From contig OZ242189.1 in the NCBI GenBank assembly GCA_965205725.1, positions 2,108,001-2,172,000 on the forward strand: 64,000 bases of DNA. The letters run 5' to 3'. The DNA comes from G965205725 sp965205725. GTDB taxonomy: Bacteria > Pseudomonadota > Gammaproteobacteria > Pseudomonadales > Halieaceae. Position 1 is the first letter of the stretch; the number at the start of each line of letters is the position of its first letter. Position numbers and translations under genes: made by a program. The notes under the pieces were generated by a model. It saw only the letters and a program-made list of their open reading frames with translations, had not been told where the DNA came from and did no database searches. Below, piece after piece: positions 1-8,839 of the stretch.

Positions 1-895
1 CGTCTTCGCAGAAACCGTTTTCCGACATATGCATAATTTCGGCGCCCGCTTCGGTATCCTGCAATTGCGCCACATCTACGTCTTGCGGCCCAATCCCGGC
101 CATTTCAAAAGCGGCCCTGGCAGAATCAACGGTCGGGCCACCGATATGCTCAAGAGCCTGCGCAGGCGCAAATACCTCAAAAGAGCCATAGCGACGAGAG
201 CGCAGTGCCGCCGCCTTAATGTACACTGGTTTCCTGGTATATCTTTCAGCGTGGTCGGCGCGACAGACAACCAGTGACACGCCACCTTCCGAGGGGGAGC
301 AAAACATAAACCTGGTCAACGGGTCATTCACCATCATTGAATTGAGAATCTCTTCAACGCCTATCACTTGCTGACGCCATGCATTGGAGTTGAGTGATCC
401 GTTCTGAAATGACTTTTCGGCAACCCTCGCCAACGTCAACTTTGAGATGCCGTAGTCATGCATGTATTTGGTGATCTTCATGGCGAAGAACTGCGTTGTT
501 AGCATCAGCCCTGCCTCGCCATACCACGCACCAATTCCAAGGCTCTTGGGGTCAGCGTTGAATGCACCGCGCTCGTGCTTGTCAAAGCCGACGACCAGGC
601 CAATATCACTCTCGCCCGACTTAATCGCGTTGTAGGCAGAGATAAGCGAGCTGCCGCCCGTGGCACAGCCGTTGGCTACATTGGTAAAGGGCAGCCCGGT
701 TAAACCCAGTTCGTTGACCAGCGCATCGGCCGAACCAGAGCTGGCACTGCCACCGTAGGCGAAGTGCATGTCGCTCCACTCTGCGCCTGCATCTTTAAGC
801 GCCTGCCGGGCGGCGAAGGCGCCTTGTTGCAGCCCGGAGCGCTCTGGAGTACGGCCGAAGGGGTGTATGCCAACACCCACAATTGCTGCATCCAT
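1..895 (-). CDS. SCP2-type thiolase / acetyl-CoA acetyltransferase-like protein (3' end outside window)
   Basis: The frame opens at ATG 893-895, 5 bp after the stop of the DUF35 gene, and stays open to the left edge (about 298 codons), so the C-terminus is missing. It begins MDAAIVGVGIHPFGRT, the usual N-terminus of lipid-transfer/SCP2-type thiolases, and carries NGCATGGSS with the nucleophilic Cys near residue 77. The C-terminal catalytic His and Cys motifs lie beyond the edge. Proteins of this kind normally work with a DUF35 zinc-ribbon/OB-fold partner to cleave or condense CoA thioesters, often of steroid, side-chain or aromatic origin. The adjacent DUF35 gene supports that. The substrate cannot be read from sequence. 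Confidence 0.88.
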   Translation of the reverse strand, partial: MDAAIVGVGIHPFGRTPERSGLQQGAFAARQALKDAGAEWSDMHFAYGGSASSGSADALVNELGLTGLPFTNVANGCATGGSSLISAYNAIKSGESDIGLVVGFDKHERGAFNADPKSLGIGAWYGEAGLMLTTQFFAMKITKYMHDYGISKLTLARVAEKSFQNGSLNSNAWRQQVIGVEEILNSMMVNDPLTRFMFCSPSEGGVSLVVCRADHAERYTRKPVYIKAAALRSRRYGSFEVFAPAQALEHIGGPTVDSARAAFEMAGIGPQDVDVAQLQDTEAGAEIMHMSENGFCED

Positions 896-900
896 GTGAA

Positions 901-1380
901 CTACTCCTCTGTCGCCTGGGCTGAGGGCTGTTTCGCCTGGGCTGAGGGCTCTACCGGGCTGAAGGCAAAATTAATCACCTCGGTGCCGTCATCTTCAGTA
1001 CGAAATGTTTCGAATATGACTTTCATCGCCATGCCAATTTCCAAATTTTCGGGGTTATTTTCGGTCAATCGCCCCTCGACCCGCACACCTCCAGGCAGTT
1101 CGACATATCCCACTCCGTAGGGCTGGAATGTTTCCTGAGTTTCACCGCTTTTATAGGGGGCCTTAGGCATAAAACGCTGGACGGTCCAGGTCCAGAGCGT
1201 GCCACAGGGCGGCAGCGTCTCAACCACAACATCCGTCGAACAACAGGCCGTGCAACTGCCCTGCGCTGGAAACGAAGCTCGGCCGCAATTTCGGCAGCGC
1301 GAACACAACAGTGCTGGCTCTGGGGAAGGCCAGGTGAAGAGGCCTTCACCTATCGGTCTTGGTAGCGGTGTAGCAGGCAT
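901..1380 (-). CDS. DUF35 zinc-ribbon/OB-fold protein, thiolase partner
   Basis: A 159-residue protein of the DUF35 family (rubredoxin-like zinc ribbon followed by an acyl-CoA-associated OB fold). The cysteines at about 29, 32, 43 and 46 form a C-x2-C...C-x2-C zinc site; the motif YGVGYVELPGGVRVEGRL is typical of the OB fold. It lies 5 bp upstream of the thiolase, so the two are almost certainly co-transcribed and act as one complex. The extreme C-terminus contains PSAQA twice, caused by a 21-bp direct repeat in the DNA near positions 911-950. The family assignment is firm; the physiological substrate is unknown. Confidence 0.87.
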   Translation of the reverse strand: MPATPLPRPIGEGLFTWPSPEPALLCSRCRNCGRASFPAQGSCTACCSTDVVVETLPPCGTLWTWTVQRFMPKAPYKSGETQETFQPYGVGYVELPGGVRVEGRLTENNPENLEIGMAMKVIFETFRTEDDGTEVINFAFSPVEPSAQAKQPSAQATEE

Positions 1381-1443
1381 GGGCGCTATTATCCCTATTG
1401 TTTATAGTCCTCGAACTGTGCATAGTAGCAGCCCATACATCTA

Positions 1444-1461
1444 AAAAACAGTATAGTTTGT
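1444..1461. promoter_or_regulatory. candidate TetR operator (weak match)
   Basis: The 18 bp here match the pattern ACAA-N-CAGTACTG-N-TTGT, seen as a near-perfect palindrome at 4887-4904, at 13 of 16 fixed positions (core CAGTATAG, right arm TTTGT). It lies in the divergent gap between the DUF35/thiolase genes and the SnoaL-like gene, 27 bp from the latter's start. Assignment to the TetR protein encoded at 8125 is inference. Confidence 0.35.
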
Positions 1462-1487
1462 TTCTTTTTTAAAACGAGGAAAAAAGC

Positions 1488-1919
1488 ATGTCAAATCCAG
1501 CAGATGAGCTAGCAATCCGCGACGTTGTCGCCCGCTATATCGACGCAGTAAACAGATTCAGTGCCGAGGACTGGATCGCTACCTGGGCCGACGATGCCAC
1601 CTGGTTTTTGATGGGCATGGAGGTCACTGGACGCGATAATATTCTGAATCTCTGGCAAGGCGCGATGGGCAGTTTTGAGTTTGCCATCATGATGCTTAAT
1701 TCCGGCACCATCGAAATCGACGGCGACACCGCCAGCGGACGCTGGTACGTGACTGAGCACACCAAGCCCAGAGAGGGCGATGCTGCTTTGGTACTCGGGG
1801 TTTACGCAGACAGTTATAAGAAAGTTGACGGACAATGGGTATTCGCCGCAAGACGCTACCATGTCATGTATCAGGGTGCAGCCGACTACAGTGCGGAGCT
1901 CAAGCCCTATCGACCATAA
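1488..1919 (+). CDS. SnoaL-like / NTF2-fold protein
   Basis: A 143-residue cytosolic protein with the alpha+beta-cone pattern of the SnoaL_4/NTF2 superfamily: an N-terminal helix (ELAIRDVVARYIDAVNR), the W-x2-TWADDATW strand, and a C-terminal WVFAARRYHVMY strand. Relatives include ketosteroid isomerases, dehydratases and ring-hydroxylating dioxygenase beta-like proteins; many have no known reaction. A ribosome site (GAGGAAAAAAGC) precedes the ATG. It lies divergent from the DUF35/thiolase pair and just upstream of an ABM-domain gene, so a role in the same catabolic route is plausible but unproven. Confidence 0.8.
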   Translation: MSNPADELAIRDVVARYIDAVNRFSAEDWIATWADDATWFLMGMEVTGRDNILNLWQGAMGSFEFAIMMLNSGTIEIDGDTASGRWYVTEHTKPREGDAALVLGVYADSYKKVDGQWVFAARRYHVMYQGAADYSAELKPYRP

Positions 1920-2030
1920 CTCAAAATTGTAGCAGCAACCCTGTGAGGGTATGCTATTGATTGTTTTATTCCCCGCCTTTGCCAGGCTTCCGCAACTGTC
2001 ACAGACCAAAACACAACTGAGGAAATCACT

Positions 2031-2375
2031 ATGACTGTAATCATTAACGGCACCGTACAATTCAGTCCGGAAGATGCAGAGGCAGCCGTGCAGGAAGCGG
2101 CCCGGCTTATGGCCGACACCCGCGACCAGCAGGGTTGCAACCACTATGTGTGGAGCATTGATCCGGCGCGCCCTGGCACGGTCTATGTCTACGAAAACTG
2201 GGACTCCCCGGCAGAACTTAACGCTCACCTGGCCGGCCCATTTTACAGTAGTATGCTACAGCTATTAGGCAAGTACGAAATGCTGGGAACCGACATCCTC
2301 AAATATCGCATTGATCACGCCGAACCTGTCTACGACCCGGAAGGTGTTCCAAGGGGCGATTTTTTCTCGGGGTAG
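2031..2375 (+). CDS. antibiotic biosynthesis monooxygenase (ABM) domain protein
   Basis: A 114-residue ferredoxin-like (dimeric alpha/beta barrel) protein. Family features are the opening strand VIINGTVQF, the helix AAVQEAARLMADTRDQQGC, NHYVWSIDPARPGTVYVYENWDS and an HL-x-GPFY segment. Such proteins are cofactor-independent monooxygenases or quinol oxidases (YgiN-like), or act as small isomerases. It follows the SnoaL-like gene by 112 bp in the same direction and is closed by a good intrinsic terminator at 2455. The family is clear; the reaction is not. Confidence 0.78.
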   Translation: MTVIINGTVQFSPEDAEAAVQEAARLMADTRDQQGCNHYVWSIDPARPGTVYVYENWDSPAELNAHLAGPFYSSMLQLLGKYEMLGTDILKYRIDHAEPVYDPEGVPRGDFFSG

Positions 2376-2454
2376 TCTGTCTGGCAGAGTCAGAGTATTC
2401 ATTCTGAGCCAAATTCGCCCTGACCCCAAATGATCAAATTCCAGGCGATAACCA

Positions 2455-2474
2455 GGGGCCATCAGGCCCCTTTT
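2455..2474 (+). terminator. intrinsic terminator
   Basis: GGGGCC-ATCA-GGCCCC followed by TTTT: a 6-bp GC-only stem, 4-nt loop and short T tract, reading in the plus direction 80 bp after the ABM gene. It lies between convergent genes; the minus strand lacks a T tract, so it mainly serves the plus-strand transcript. Confidence 0.75.
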
Positions 2475-2491
2475 CACTTGCTGCCTGGGCT

Positions 2492-4795
2492 CTAGAAGTT
2501 CCCGGAGACTTGAATGCCGTATTCACGGCCACCGCTGACACCAGAAAATGCAATGGTGCCGGGGATTGTAACCGCCGATGAAAAAGCGACTTCGTCTGTC
2601 AGGTCTCGACCAAAGGCCGTCACTTTTACAGTGCGATCATTGTCCCATTCCCATTGATAGGAAGCAGAGGCATCCCAAACACCGCGATCATCCAGCAAAC
2701 CACGCGGATCATTCGAGGTTTCCACCCAATACTCATCCGTATAGCGATAGCCGACAAACGCGCTGAGGGTACCGCCGCCGATTTGCACAGAGTAAATCCC
2801 ATTGGCACCACCGGTCCACTCCGGCACGCGGCGCAGTTCCAAATTGCTGTTATCAGTCTGTATGCCATCACCATTCAGGTCAGCGATGTAGTCATCATAG
2901 GAGGCATCCAGCCAACCCAGGCTCGCATTGAAAGTCAGACTTTCATTGGCCACCCAGGTCAGTTCGGTTTCAAGACCCTTGGTCTCCACCGTTGCAGCAT
3001 TGGCCACGACAGTATTAGAACCACCGAATCCATCCGGCTGAATGACTTCCTCTTGCTTGTCCTGGTAGTCGGTATAGAAAGCCGCGATATTCAAACGCAG
3101 CGTCTTGTCCAGGAAGTCGCCCTTCATACCCAATTCCCAGTTTTCTACAAATTCCGGGTCAAATGGCCCGATGTTCGCCGGGTCCTGGTTACGGCCATTA
3201 AAACCACCGGAGCGAAAGCCTTCTGAATAGGAAACATAAGTAAGCACATCGTCGCTAACACGATAGTCCAACCCTAATTTAGGCGTGAACTCTTCCCATT
3301 TTTCACTGCCATCAGCGGAGGCAATGGGAACCCAGATCGGCTGTCCGAAAACAAAGAAATCATCTGCGGAATCCGGAACATAGCCGGCAAAACCACTGCC
3401 GCCAATGGAATTACTGCCGGTGTAGGTTTTTTCCTCTTCAGTGTAACGACCACCCAGAGTCAACAGCCACTTGTCAGTCAAATCCAGGTGAATCTCGCCG
3501 AATAAAGCCCAGGCTTCGCGCTCATGCTCTGCATAGGGGTCTTGAAATACTGCCCCGGCAGGGCCACCGAACGCAGCAATTGAAGTCTTCTGATCCAGTT
3601 GGTATTCGTCTTCAACCCAGAAAATACCCGCCACGAAATCTACCTCTGAGCTCAGCTCATCACTGGACGCGAAACGCAATTCCTGAGAAGTCTGTTCAGA
3701 TTCCTGAAAGCGCCAGGTATGAAAAAAGTTCAGCGAGGTAGCGTCAAAGTCAGTCGGTACCGCCTCATCAGTTTCCTGGCGTCCCGTGACCGAGGTAACA
3801 GTGCCGAAGTCCAGCTCCCAGCTCATGCTCAAGGCAAAACTATCCCACTCAAATTCAACAGCTTCGTAGAAGTCCTGTGTGAAATCTTCAATATCAGTGA
3901 CATTGTCACCACAGACATCGCCAAATACTGCACTGGGTAACGTACAGGGCGTTTCCGGTGCCGGATTGACCGGATTGCCGACATTAATCGAGGTGATATT
4001 CTGTAAGCCAATACCATCGTTGTCGTCCTCATAGCGCACGTAGGTAAACAGGGCTTCGAAATTTTCTACAGGCTCCCACAACAGGGTCGCATTGAACTCC
4101 TTGTTGTCCGCGTTACCAGATTCACCACCCACTGTTAACTGGGACCTCTGGCCGCCATCCTTCTGGCTGGCAAAGCCCAACTTACCTGCAAGCGTTTCTC
4201 CCAGAGGGAAGTTAGCAATCGCTTTCACATCGAATCGGTCATCTGTGCCGCCGGTCACCTCATATTTCAAACCGAGCTCGTCTGTGGGGCGGGTACGGGT
4301 AATATTGATGACACCACCTGTGGTATTGCGACCAAACAGCGTGCCCTGCGGACCGCGCAATATTTCAATAGACGCAAAATCGAACGTGTTGGCCATGGAG
4401 CCATTCACAAACGAGAGCGGAACACCGTCGACCACCACTCCCACCGCTGGATCAAAGGAACGCTCGACCTCCTGGGTACCCACACCACGGATATACAGTG
4501 AAGCGCCCGCTGGTGCTACACTGACAGGGTCGATGATGAGATTGGGCACTAGTCCTTCTATTTCCCGAACATCGCGCATAACCAGTGCATCAATCTGCGA
4601 GCCACTAAATGCGGATACTGCTACAGAAACATCCTGTAGCGATTCGCTGGTTTTTCGCGCGGTAACAATGACCTCTTCGAGGACGGCGCTGCCCTCCTGC
4701 GCGCCAGCAAGTGGGGCGATTGTAGCGGCCAGACCTGCTACTGCCAGACCAGCGGCAATTTTTGAAGGGCTGAAACGGGTTACTTTATCAATCAT
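2492..4795 (-). CDS. TonB-dependent outer-membrane receptor
   Basis: About 768 residues from the ATG at 4793-4795, which has an AGGAG ribosome site; the frame is open to 4849 but those extra codons lack such a site. A cleavable signal peptide ends near LAGAQ, followed by the TonB box EEVIVTARK, a plug domain (SLYIRGVGTQ...LRGPQGTLFGRNTTGGVINI) and a 22-strand barrel ending in Phe (VSGNF). The class is the iron-complex/outer-membrane receptor type that in oligotrophs imports many substrates besides siderophores. It is divergent from the molybdoenzyme operon with the palindromic operator between them, suggesting co-regulated uptake of the catabolised compound. Confidence 0.93.
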   Translation of the reverse strand: MIDKVTRFSPSKIAAGLAVAGLAATIAPLAGAQEGSAVLEEVIVTARKTSESLQDVSVAVSAFSGSQIDALVMRDVREIEGLVPNLIIDPVSVAPAGASLYIRGVGTQEVERSFDPAVGVVVDGVPLSFVNGSMANTFDFASIEILRGPQGTLFGRNTTGGVINITRTRPTDELGLKYEVTGGTDDRFDVKAIANFPLGETLAGKLGFASQKDGGQRSQLTVGGESGNADNKEFNATLLWEPVENFEALFTYVRYEDDNDGIGLQNITSINVGNPVNPAPETPCTLPSAVFGDVCGDNVTDIEDFTQDFYEAVEFEWDSFALSMSWELDFGTVTSVTGRQETDEAVPTDFDATSLNFFHTWRFQESEQTSQELRFASSDELSSEVDFVAGIFWVEDEYQLDQKTSIAAFGGPAGAVFQDPYAEHEREAWALFGEIHLDLTDKWLLTLGGRYTEEEKTYTGSNSIGGSGFAGYVPDSADDFFVFGQPIWVPIASADGSEKWEEFTPKLGLDYRVSDDVLTYVSYSEGFRSGGFNGRNQDPANIGPFDPEFVENWELGMKGDFLDKTLRLNIAAFYTDYQDKQEEVIQPDGFGGSNTVVANAATVETKGLETELTWVANESLTFNASLGWLDASYDDYIADLNGDGIQTDNSNLELRRVPEWTGGANGIYSVQIGGGTLSAFVGYRYTDEYWVETSNDPRGLLDDRGVWDASASYQWEWDNDRTVKVTAFGRDLTDEVAFSSAVTIPGTIAFSGVSGGREYGIQVSGNF

Positions 4796-4886
4796 TACAA
4801 ACTCCTGCCTTGACTTGCGTTGGCGGTTATTATGAATATCTACCGACAAGTACAGATAGTACTAGACGGCGCCGGTGGTAAAAAAT

Positions 4887-4904
4887 ACAATCAGTACTGC
4901 TTGT
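4887..4904. promoter_or_regulatory. candidate TetR operator (near-perfect 18-bp palindrome)
   Basis: ACAATCAGTACTGCTTGT reads the same on both strands except at one symmetric pair (ACAA-N-CAGTACTG-N-TTGT). It sits in the 187-bp divergent gap between the TonB receptor and the molybdopterin oxidoreductase-LLM-TetR genes. A second AGTACT palindrome, TAGTACTA, is at 4857-4864. Length and symmetry suit a TetR dimer, and the downstream operon encodes one. Confidence 0.55.
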
Positions 4905-4982
4905 TTTTTTAAGTATTGACCGCTTTCAGGCATAAAAGCAACCCGGACTGGCGGTAATTTTAATGATTTGGGACCCATAACA

Positions 4983-7136
4983 ATGACTAACGAAAAAACC
5001 TTCTGCCGCTACTGCCACGCCTACTGCCCCATGACCGTTGACGTTGAAGACGGACGCGCCCGTGCGATACACCCGGATACTGACAACCCAATGTATGGTG
5101 GTTACACCTGTATCAAGGGTCGACAGCTCGTTGAACAGATGTATCAGGGTGAAAGGGTCACCGGCTGTTATAAGCAGACTGGCAACAAGTTTGTTGAGGT
5201 CGGCAGTGAAACAGCAATGGACGACATTGCCGCTCAACTGAAAGGCATCATCGAACAACACGGGCCGAGAGCCATCGCCACCTACAATGGCACCTATGCG
5301 TTCCAAAACTCGGCGCAGCTCGCGTATAGCCGTGCCTGGCACAATGCCCTCAATTCGCCCTCCTATTACACCAGCGTCACCATCGACCAGCCCGCGAAGG
5401 TTTTCGTTGGTACCCGACATGGCTTTTGGGGAGCTGGCAGCCACTTTTTTAATGACGCCGATGTGGCGCTCATCCTGGGTAATAATCCAATGGTCTCCCA
5501 GTACGCACCCCCCGGTGGCGTCCCTTCAGTAAGCCCCTTTGAAAAACTGCGCGATGCCAAAAAACGCGGTCTTAAACTTATTGCTGTGGACCCGCGGTCT
5601 ACAGAATTAAGCCGTCGCGCAGATTTACACCTGCAAATCAAGCCCGGCGAAGACGCGGCATTTCTGGCCGCTGCTATTCGTCTAATTCTCGAAGAAGAAT
5701 TGCACGATCAGGAATTCTGCGAAGCCTATACGGAAGGGCTTGAACAGTTGCGCGAACAGGTAGAGCCCTTCACCCTCAGCTACGTTTCCCAACGCACTGA
5801 CCTGGCCGCTGAAGATATCGCTCAAGCCGCTCGAATATTTGCTACGGCTTCCAGGGGCGTCGCCATTACGGGTACCGGGCCTGAGATGTCTAACGACCCC
5901 AACCTCACTCAGCATCTGGTAACCAGCCTGAATTCACTCTGCGGTCGCTACTACCGCGAGGGTGACACCTTGCCCAATCCGGGCGTTCTTGCACCGGCTG
6001 CGCCCCGCAAGGCTCAGCCGATACGGCCGCAACTAGCCTGGGTTGAAGGCGCGCGTTCACGGATAAAACCCGAACTGGGCGAACTGACCGCGATGGGCAT
6101 GATGGGCCCCTCGCGGGAAATGCCAACCAATTTGCTGGTCGACGAAATTCTCACCCCTGGCGAAGGACAGGTCAAAGCGCTGATCGTGGTTGGTGGAAAT
6201 CCGTTGACGGCTTTTGCCAACCAGGAGAAAACCTACGAAGCGCTACAAGAGCTGGAGCTACTGATCTGCGTCGATGCCTATATGTCGGCCACCGCCCAAA
6301 TTGCGGACTATGTATTTGGCCCCAAACTCACCCTGGAGCGCGATGACGTCACGCTGTTGGCAGACCCATGGTACGAAGAGCCCTACAGCCAGTATGCCCG
6401 GGCCGTCATCGCCACCGACCACGATGTTGTCGAAGAATGGGAACTGTTCTGGGGTCTCGGTCAGCGCCTGGGTCTTGAAGTGCAAGTCGGCAACACAACT
6501 TTTGTCGGCGACATCAAACCCACCAAGTTTGACGTGCTCAGCGCTATTACCGAGGGCTCGCGTGTGCCACTTGAGTGGCTGAGAGACAACCCCGGCGGGC
6601 ACACCTTCCCTGAACATAAAACTACGGTAGAGGCTGCCGACCCTGACAACCATAACAAGCTGGACTTTGCCCCCGAAGATCTGGCTGAAGATTTCGGCCA
6701 TTATCTCAACCGGCCAGCACCCGATGCGCGATTCACGCACCGGCTCATTTGCTCACGCAGTAAATATGTACTCAACTCCAGCGGACTAAACCTGACCGCT
6801 CTGAAAAAGAAAATGGGAACCACTAACCCCGCCTACATGAATCCAGACGATATTGCCGCCCTCGGCCTGGAAGACGACTGTCTGGTAGACGTACATTCGG
6901 GCTGGGGATCAATCGCCGCTGTGATCAGTGCCAACAAAAATATCAAGTCGGGTGTCGTCTCGATGCATCACAGTTGGGGCGTTGCACCAGAGCCGGGCGC
7001 CGATGAAAAAGTACGCGAGGTGGGCACCAATACCAACAAGCTCATCGACAACCTGACGATCACCCAGCCCTACACCGGCATGACCCAGCAAAGCGCAATT
7101 CCGATTTACCTCACCCCAAGAGAGGAGGCCGCATGA
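4983..7136 (+). CDS. molybdopterin-dependent oxidoreductase (formate dehydrogenase/DMSO reductase superfamily)
   Basis: A 717-residue catalytic subunit counted from ATG 4983; a TTG at 4968 would add five residues. The N-terminus has a [4Fe-4S] motif C8-x2-C11-x3-C15-x27-C43, then the molybdopterin oxidoreductase domain (LGNNPMVSQ, TGTGPEMSNDPN, VGGNPLTAF) and a C-terminal molydopterin-dinucleotide-binding domain from about residue 590 (RFTHRLICSRSKYVLNS; VSMHHSWGV). There is no Tat signal and no in-frame stop that could be selenocysteine, so it is probably cytosolic. No separate iron-sulfur or membrane subunit is adjacent. Its stop overlaps the LLM-class gene by 4 bp (ATGA), so the two may act together. 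The substrate is unknown. Confidence 0.88.
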   Translation: MTNEKTFCRYCHAYCPMTVDVEDGRARAIHPDTDNPMYGGYTCIKGRQLVEQMYQGERVTGCYKQTGNKFVEVGSETAMDDIAAQLKGIIEQHGPRAIATYNGTYAFQNSAQLAYSRAWHNALNSPSYYTSVTIDQPAKVFVGTRHGFWGAGSHFFNDADVALILGNNPMVSQYAPPGGVPSVSPFEKLRDAKKRGLKLIAVDPRSTELSRRADLHLQIKPGEDAAFLAAAIRLILEEELHDQEFCEAYTEGLEQLREQVEPFTLSYVSQRTDLAAEDIAQAARIFATASRGVAITGTGPEMSNDPNLTQHLVTSLNSLCGRYYREGDTLPNPGVLAPAAPRKAQPIRPQLAWVEGARSRIKPELGELTAMGMMGPSREMPTNLLVDEILTPGEGQVKALIVVGGNPLTAFANQEKTYEALQELELLICVDAYMSATAQIADYVFGPKLTLERDDVTLLADPWYEEPYSQYARAVIATDHDVVEEWELFWGLGQRLGLEVQVGNTTFVGDIKPTKFDVLSAITEGSRVPLEWLRDNPGGHTFPEHKTTVEAADPDNHNKLDFAPEDLAEDFGHYLNRPAPDARFTHRLICSRSKYVLNSSGLNLTALKKKMGTTNPAYMNPDDIAALGLEDDCLVDVHSGWGSIAAVISANKNIKSGVVSMHHSWGVAPEPGADEKVREVGTNTNKLIDNLTITQPYTGMTQQSAIPIYLTPREEAA

Positions 7137-8113
7137 GTGTCAAACCGTTCCGGTTCGGCCTACAGGCATTCAACCCAAAGTCTCCCGCTGCCTGGCGCGA
7201 CACGGTGCGAAAAACAGAGGAGCTAGGCTATTCGTCCTATCATCTTGCCGATCACTTCTTCGGGCCCGGCCCCAACCAGGTAGCTTCAGCGCATCCGCCA
7301 CAGTTGCTCGGAGCGGTACCAGCCATAGCCATGGCGCTTGAGATGACCCATTCAATCAAGGTGGGTTGCCGGGTCTTCTGCATGGACTATCGCGAACCCG
7401 TTATTCTGGCCAAAGAAGCGGCCACCATGGATTACCTCAGCGATGGACGGCTGGAACTCGGACTGGGCGCGGGCTGGATTAAGTCGGAATATGATGCGGT
7501 CAATATTCCTTTTGCCGACATCCAGCAACGGCTGGATAAATTTGAGGAGGTCGTCGCTGGCGTTAAAGCCTTTATGAGTGGCGAGCCTCTGGATATCGAC
7601 GGCGAGTACATCAAGTGGCAGGGGTTTTCGGGTATTCCTGCAAGGCCGTCCCGCCCGCCCATTATGATTGGTGGCGGCAGCAAGCGGGTGCTGACTATTG
7701 CTGGCAGAGAAGCCGATATCGTCAGCCTGAACTTTAATAACCGGGCCGGTATGCTGGGACCGGACGGCGTTGCCTCCGGATTGGCGGGCCAGACCGAGAA
7801 AAAAGTTGGCTGGATTAAGGACGGCGCAGGGGAGCGCTTTGATGATCTGGAAATTGAAATTGGCGCTTACATGACCGTTGTCACCGACCATCAGCAAGCG
7901 ACTGCAAGCGCCATTGCCTCTGAATTTGGCATGTCTGTCGAGAGCTTGCTGGAGGGACCACACAATCTGATTGGCAGCATAGATTATATTTGCGAAGAGC
8001 TGCAAAGACGGCGTCAGAAGTATGGCATCTCCTATATCACTGTGCTCGATGACGGTGAGAACAATATGGTTGAGCTATTTGCTCCTGTTGTCGCTAAACT
8101 TGCGGGTCAGTAA
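7133..8113 (+). CDS. LLM-class flavin-dependent oxidoreductase (F420-type subfamily)
   Basis: A 326-residue luciferase-like monooxygenase TIM barrel. Motifs include FGLQAFNP at the N-terminus, LADHFFGPGPN, DYLSDGRLELGLGAGW (the family's signature strand-loop) and PIMIGGGSKRVL. It most resembles the subfamily annotated as F420-dependent (TIGR03621 type), although FMN use is possible and few gammaproteobacteria make F420. The start overlaps the stop of the molybdoenzyme by 4 bp (translational coupling), and the TetR gene follows after 11 bp, so all three form one operon. Confidence 0.85.
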   Translation: MSVKPFRFGLQAFNPKSPAAWRDTVRKTEELGYSSYHLADHFFGPGPNQVASAHPPQLLGAVPAIAMALEMTHSIKVGCRVFCMDYREPVILAKEAATMDYLSDGRLELGLGAGWIKSEYDAVNIPFADIQQRLDKFEEVVAGVKAFMSGEPLDIDGEYIKWQGFSGIPARPSRPPIMIGGGSKRVLTIAGREADIVSLNFNNRAGMLGPDGVASGLAGQTEKKVGWIKDGAGERFDDLEIEIGAYMTVVTDHQQATASAIASEFGMSVESLLEGPHNLIGSIDYICEELQRRRQKYGISYITVLDDGENNMVELFAPVVAKLAGQ

Positions 8114-8124
8114 GCGAGGGAGCC

Positions 8125-8829
8125 ATGACCAGTCCGACACACAAAAATGAGGGTAAGAAAGAGCGCGATAGCGCTGGCTGGCAGGCGCAAAAAAGCGCGA
8201 TGACCCGGGATACCATTCTCGACGCGGCCCTGGATTGCTTCATCAATATTGGTTATGCCAGCACCACGACTGCCAAGATCGCCGACAGGGCAAAAGTATC
8301 TCGCGGTGCCATGCTGCACCACTTTCCCTCGAAAACCGAACTTATCCAGGCAGCCGTAGAATATCTGCACGGCAAGCTGCTGTTTCGCTATGCAAAGTCC
8401 ATTGACGAGGCCATCGGCGAAGCGGCAGCCCACACTCTGCCAGTGGACGAGCGCAATCGCCGCGGACTGCGTGGCTACTGGAATTATCTGAGCTCTGATC
8501 TGTTTATTGCCTATCACGAGCTCTGCGTGGCTGGCCGCACAGACCCGGAACTACAGCATATCCTTGAAGATTCAATTCTTCGTTTTGACGAAAACGTCGC
8601 TCAGTCGAGCAGTCAATTGTTTCCAGAATGGGCCGAGCGCGGTGAGCTGTATGACCTGGCGATGGATATCAGCCGTTTTCTCATGCAGGGTATGGCAGTA
8701 TCACAGATTGTCACCCGGAAAGACGAGCGGGTCGAGCGCATGATTCACTACCTGAGTGACCGCCTGGAAGAAATATTTCACGAGGGAGATGAGGTCGGCG
8801 CCATTCACCGCCACTCGTCCAGGGGTTGA
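8125..8829 (+). CDS. TetR/AcrR family transcriptional regulator
   Basis: 234 residues. The N-terminal TetR helix-turn-helix spans about residues 25-75: RDTILDAALDCFINIGYAST, TTAKIADRAKVSRGAMLHHF, then KTELIQAAVEYL. The remainder is the variable ligand-binding/dimerisation domain. As the third gene of the operon behind the palindrome at 4887-4904 it is probably autoregulatory and controls the divergent TonB receptor. A ribosome site (GCGAGGGAGCC) precedes the ATG. The ligand is likely a CoA ester or a pathway substrate; this is inference from the neighbours. Confidence 0.9.
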   Translation: MTSPTHKNEGKKERDSAGWQAQKSAMTRDTILDAALDCFINIGYASTTTAKIADRAKVSRGAMLHHFPSKTELIQAAVEYLHGKLLFRYAKSIDEAIGEAAAHTLPVDERNRRGLRGYWNYLSSDLFIAYHELCVAGRTDPELQHILEDSILRFDENVAQSSSQLFPEWAERGELYDLAMDISRFLMQGMAVSQIVTRKDERVERMIHYLSDRLEEIFHEGDEVGAIHRHSSRG

Positions 8830-8839
8830 AATGAGAAGT

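Noticed and set aside
1509..2228. A 239-codon minus-strand frame opposite the SnoaL-like and ABM genes
   Set aside because: It is antisense to two recognisable proteins, has no family resemblance and no ribosome site; the real genes explain the DNA.
4092..4835. A 247-codon plus-strand frame inside the first TonB receptor
   Set aside because: Shadow of the receptor's plug and signal region; rich in Ser/Pro/Arg without any motif.
4983..5150. Selenocysteine in the molybdoenzyme, as in some formate dehydrogenases
   Set aside because: There is no in-frame TGA in the gene and no stem-loop typical of a SECIS next to a catalytic codon.
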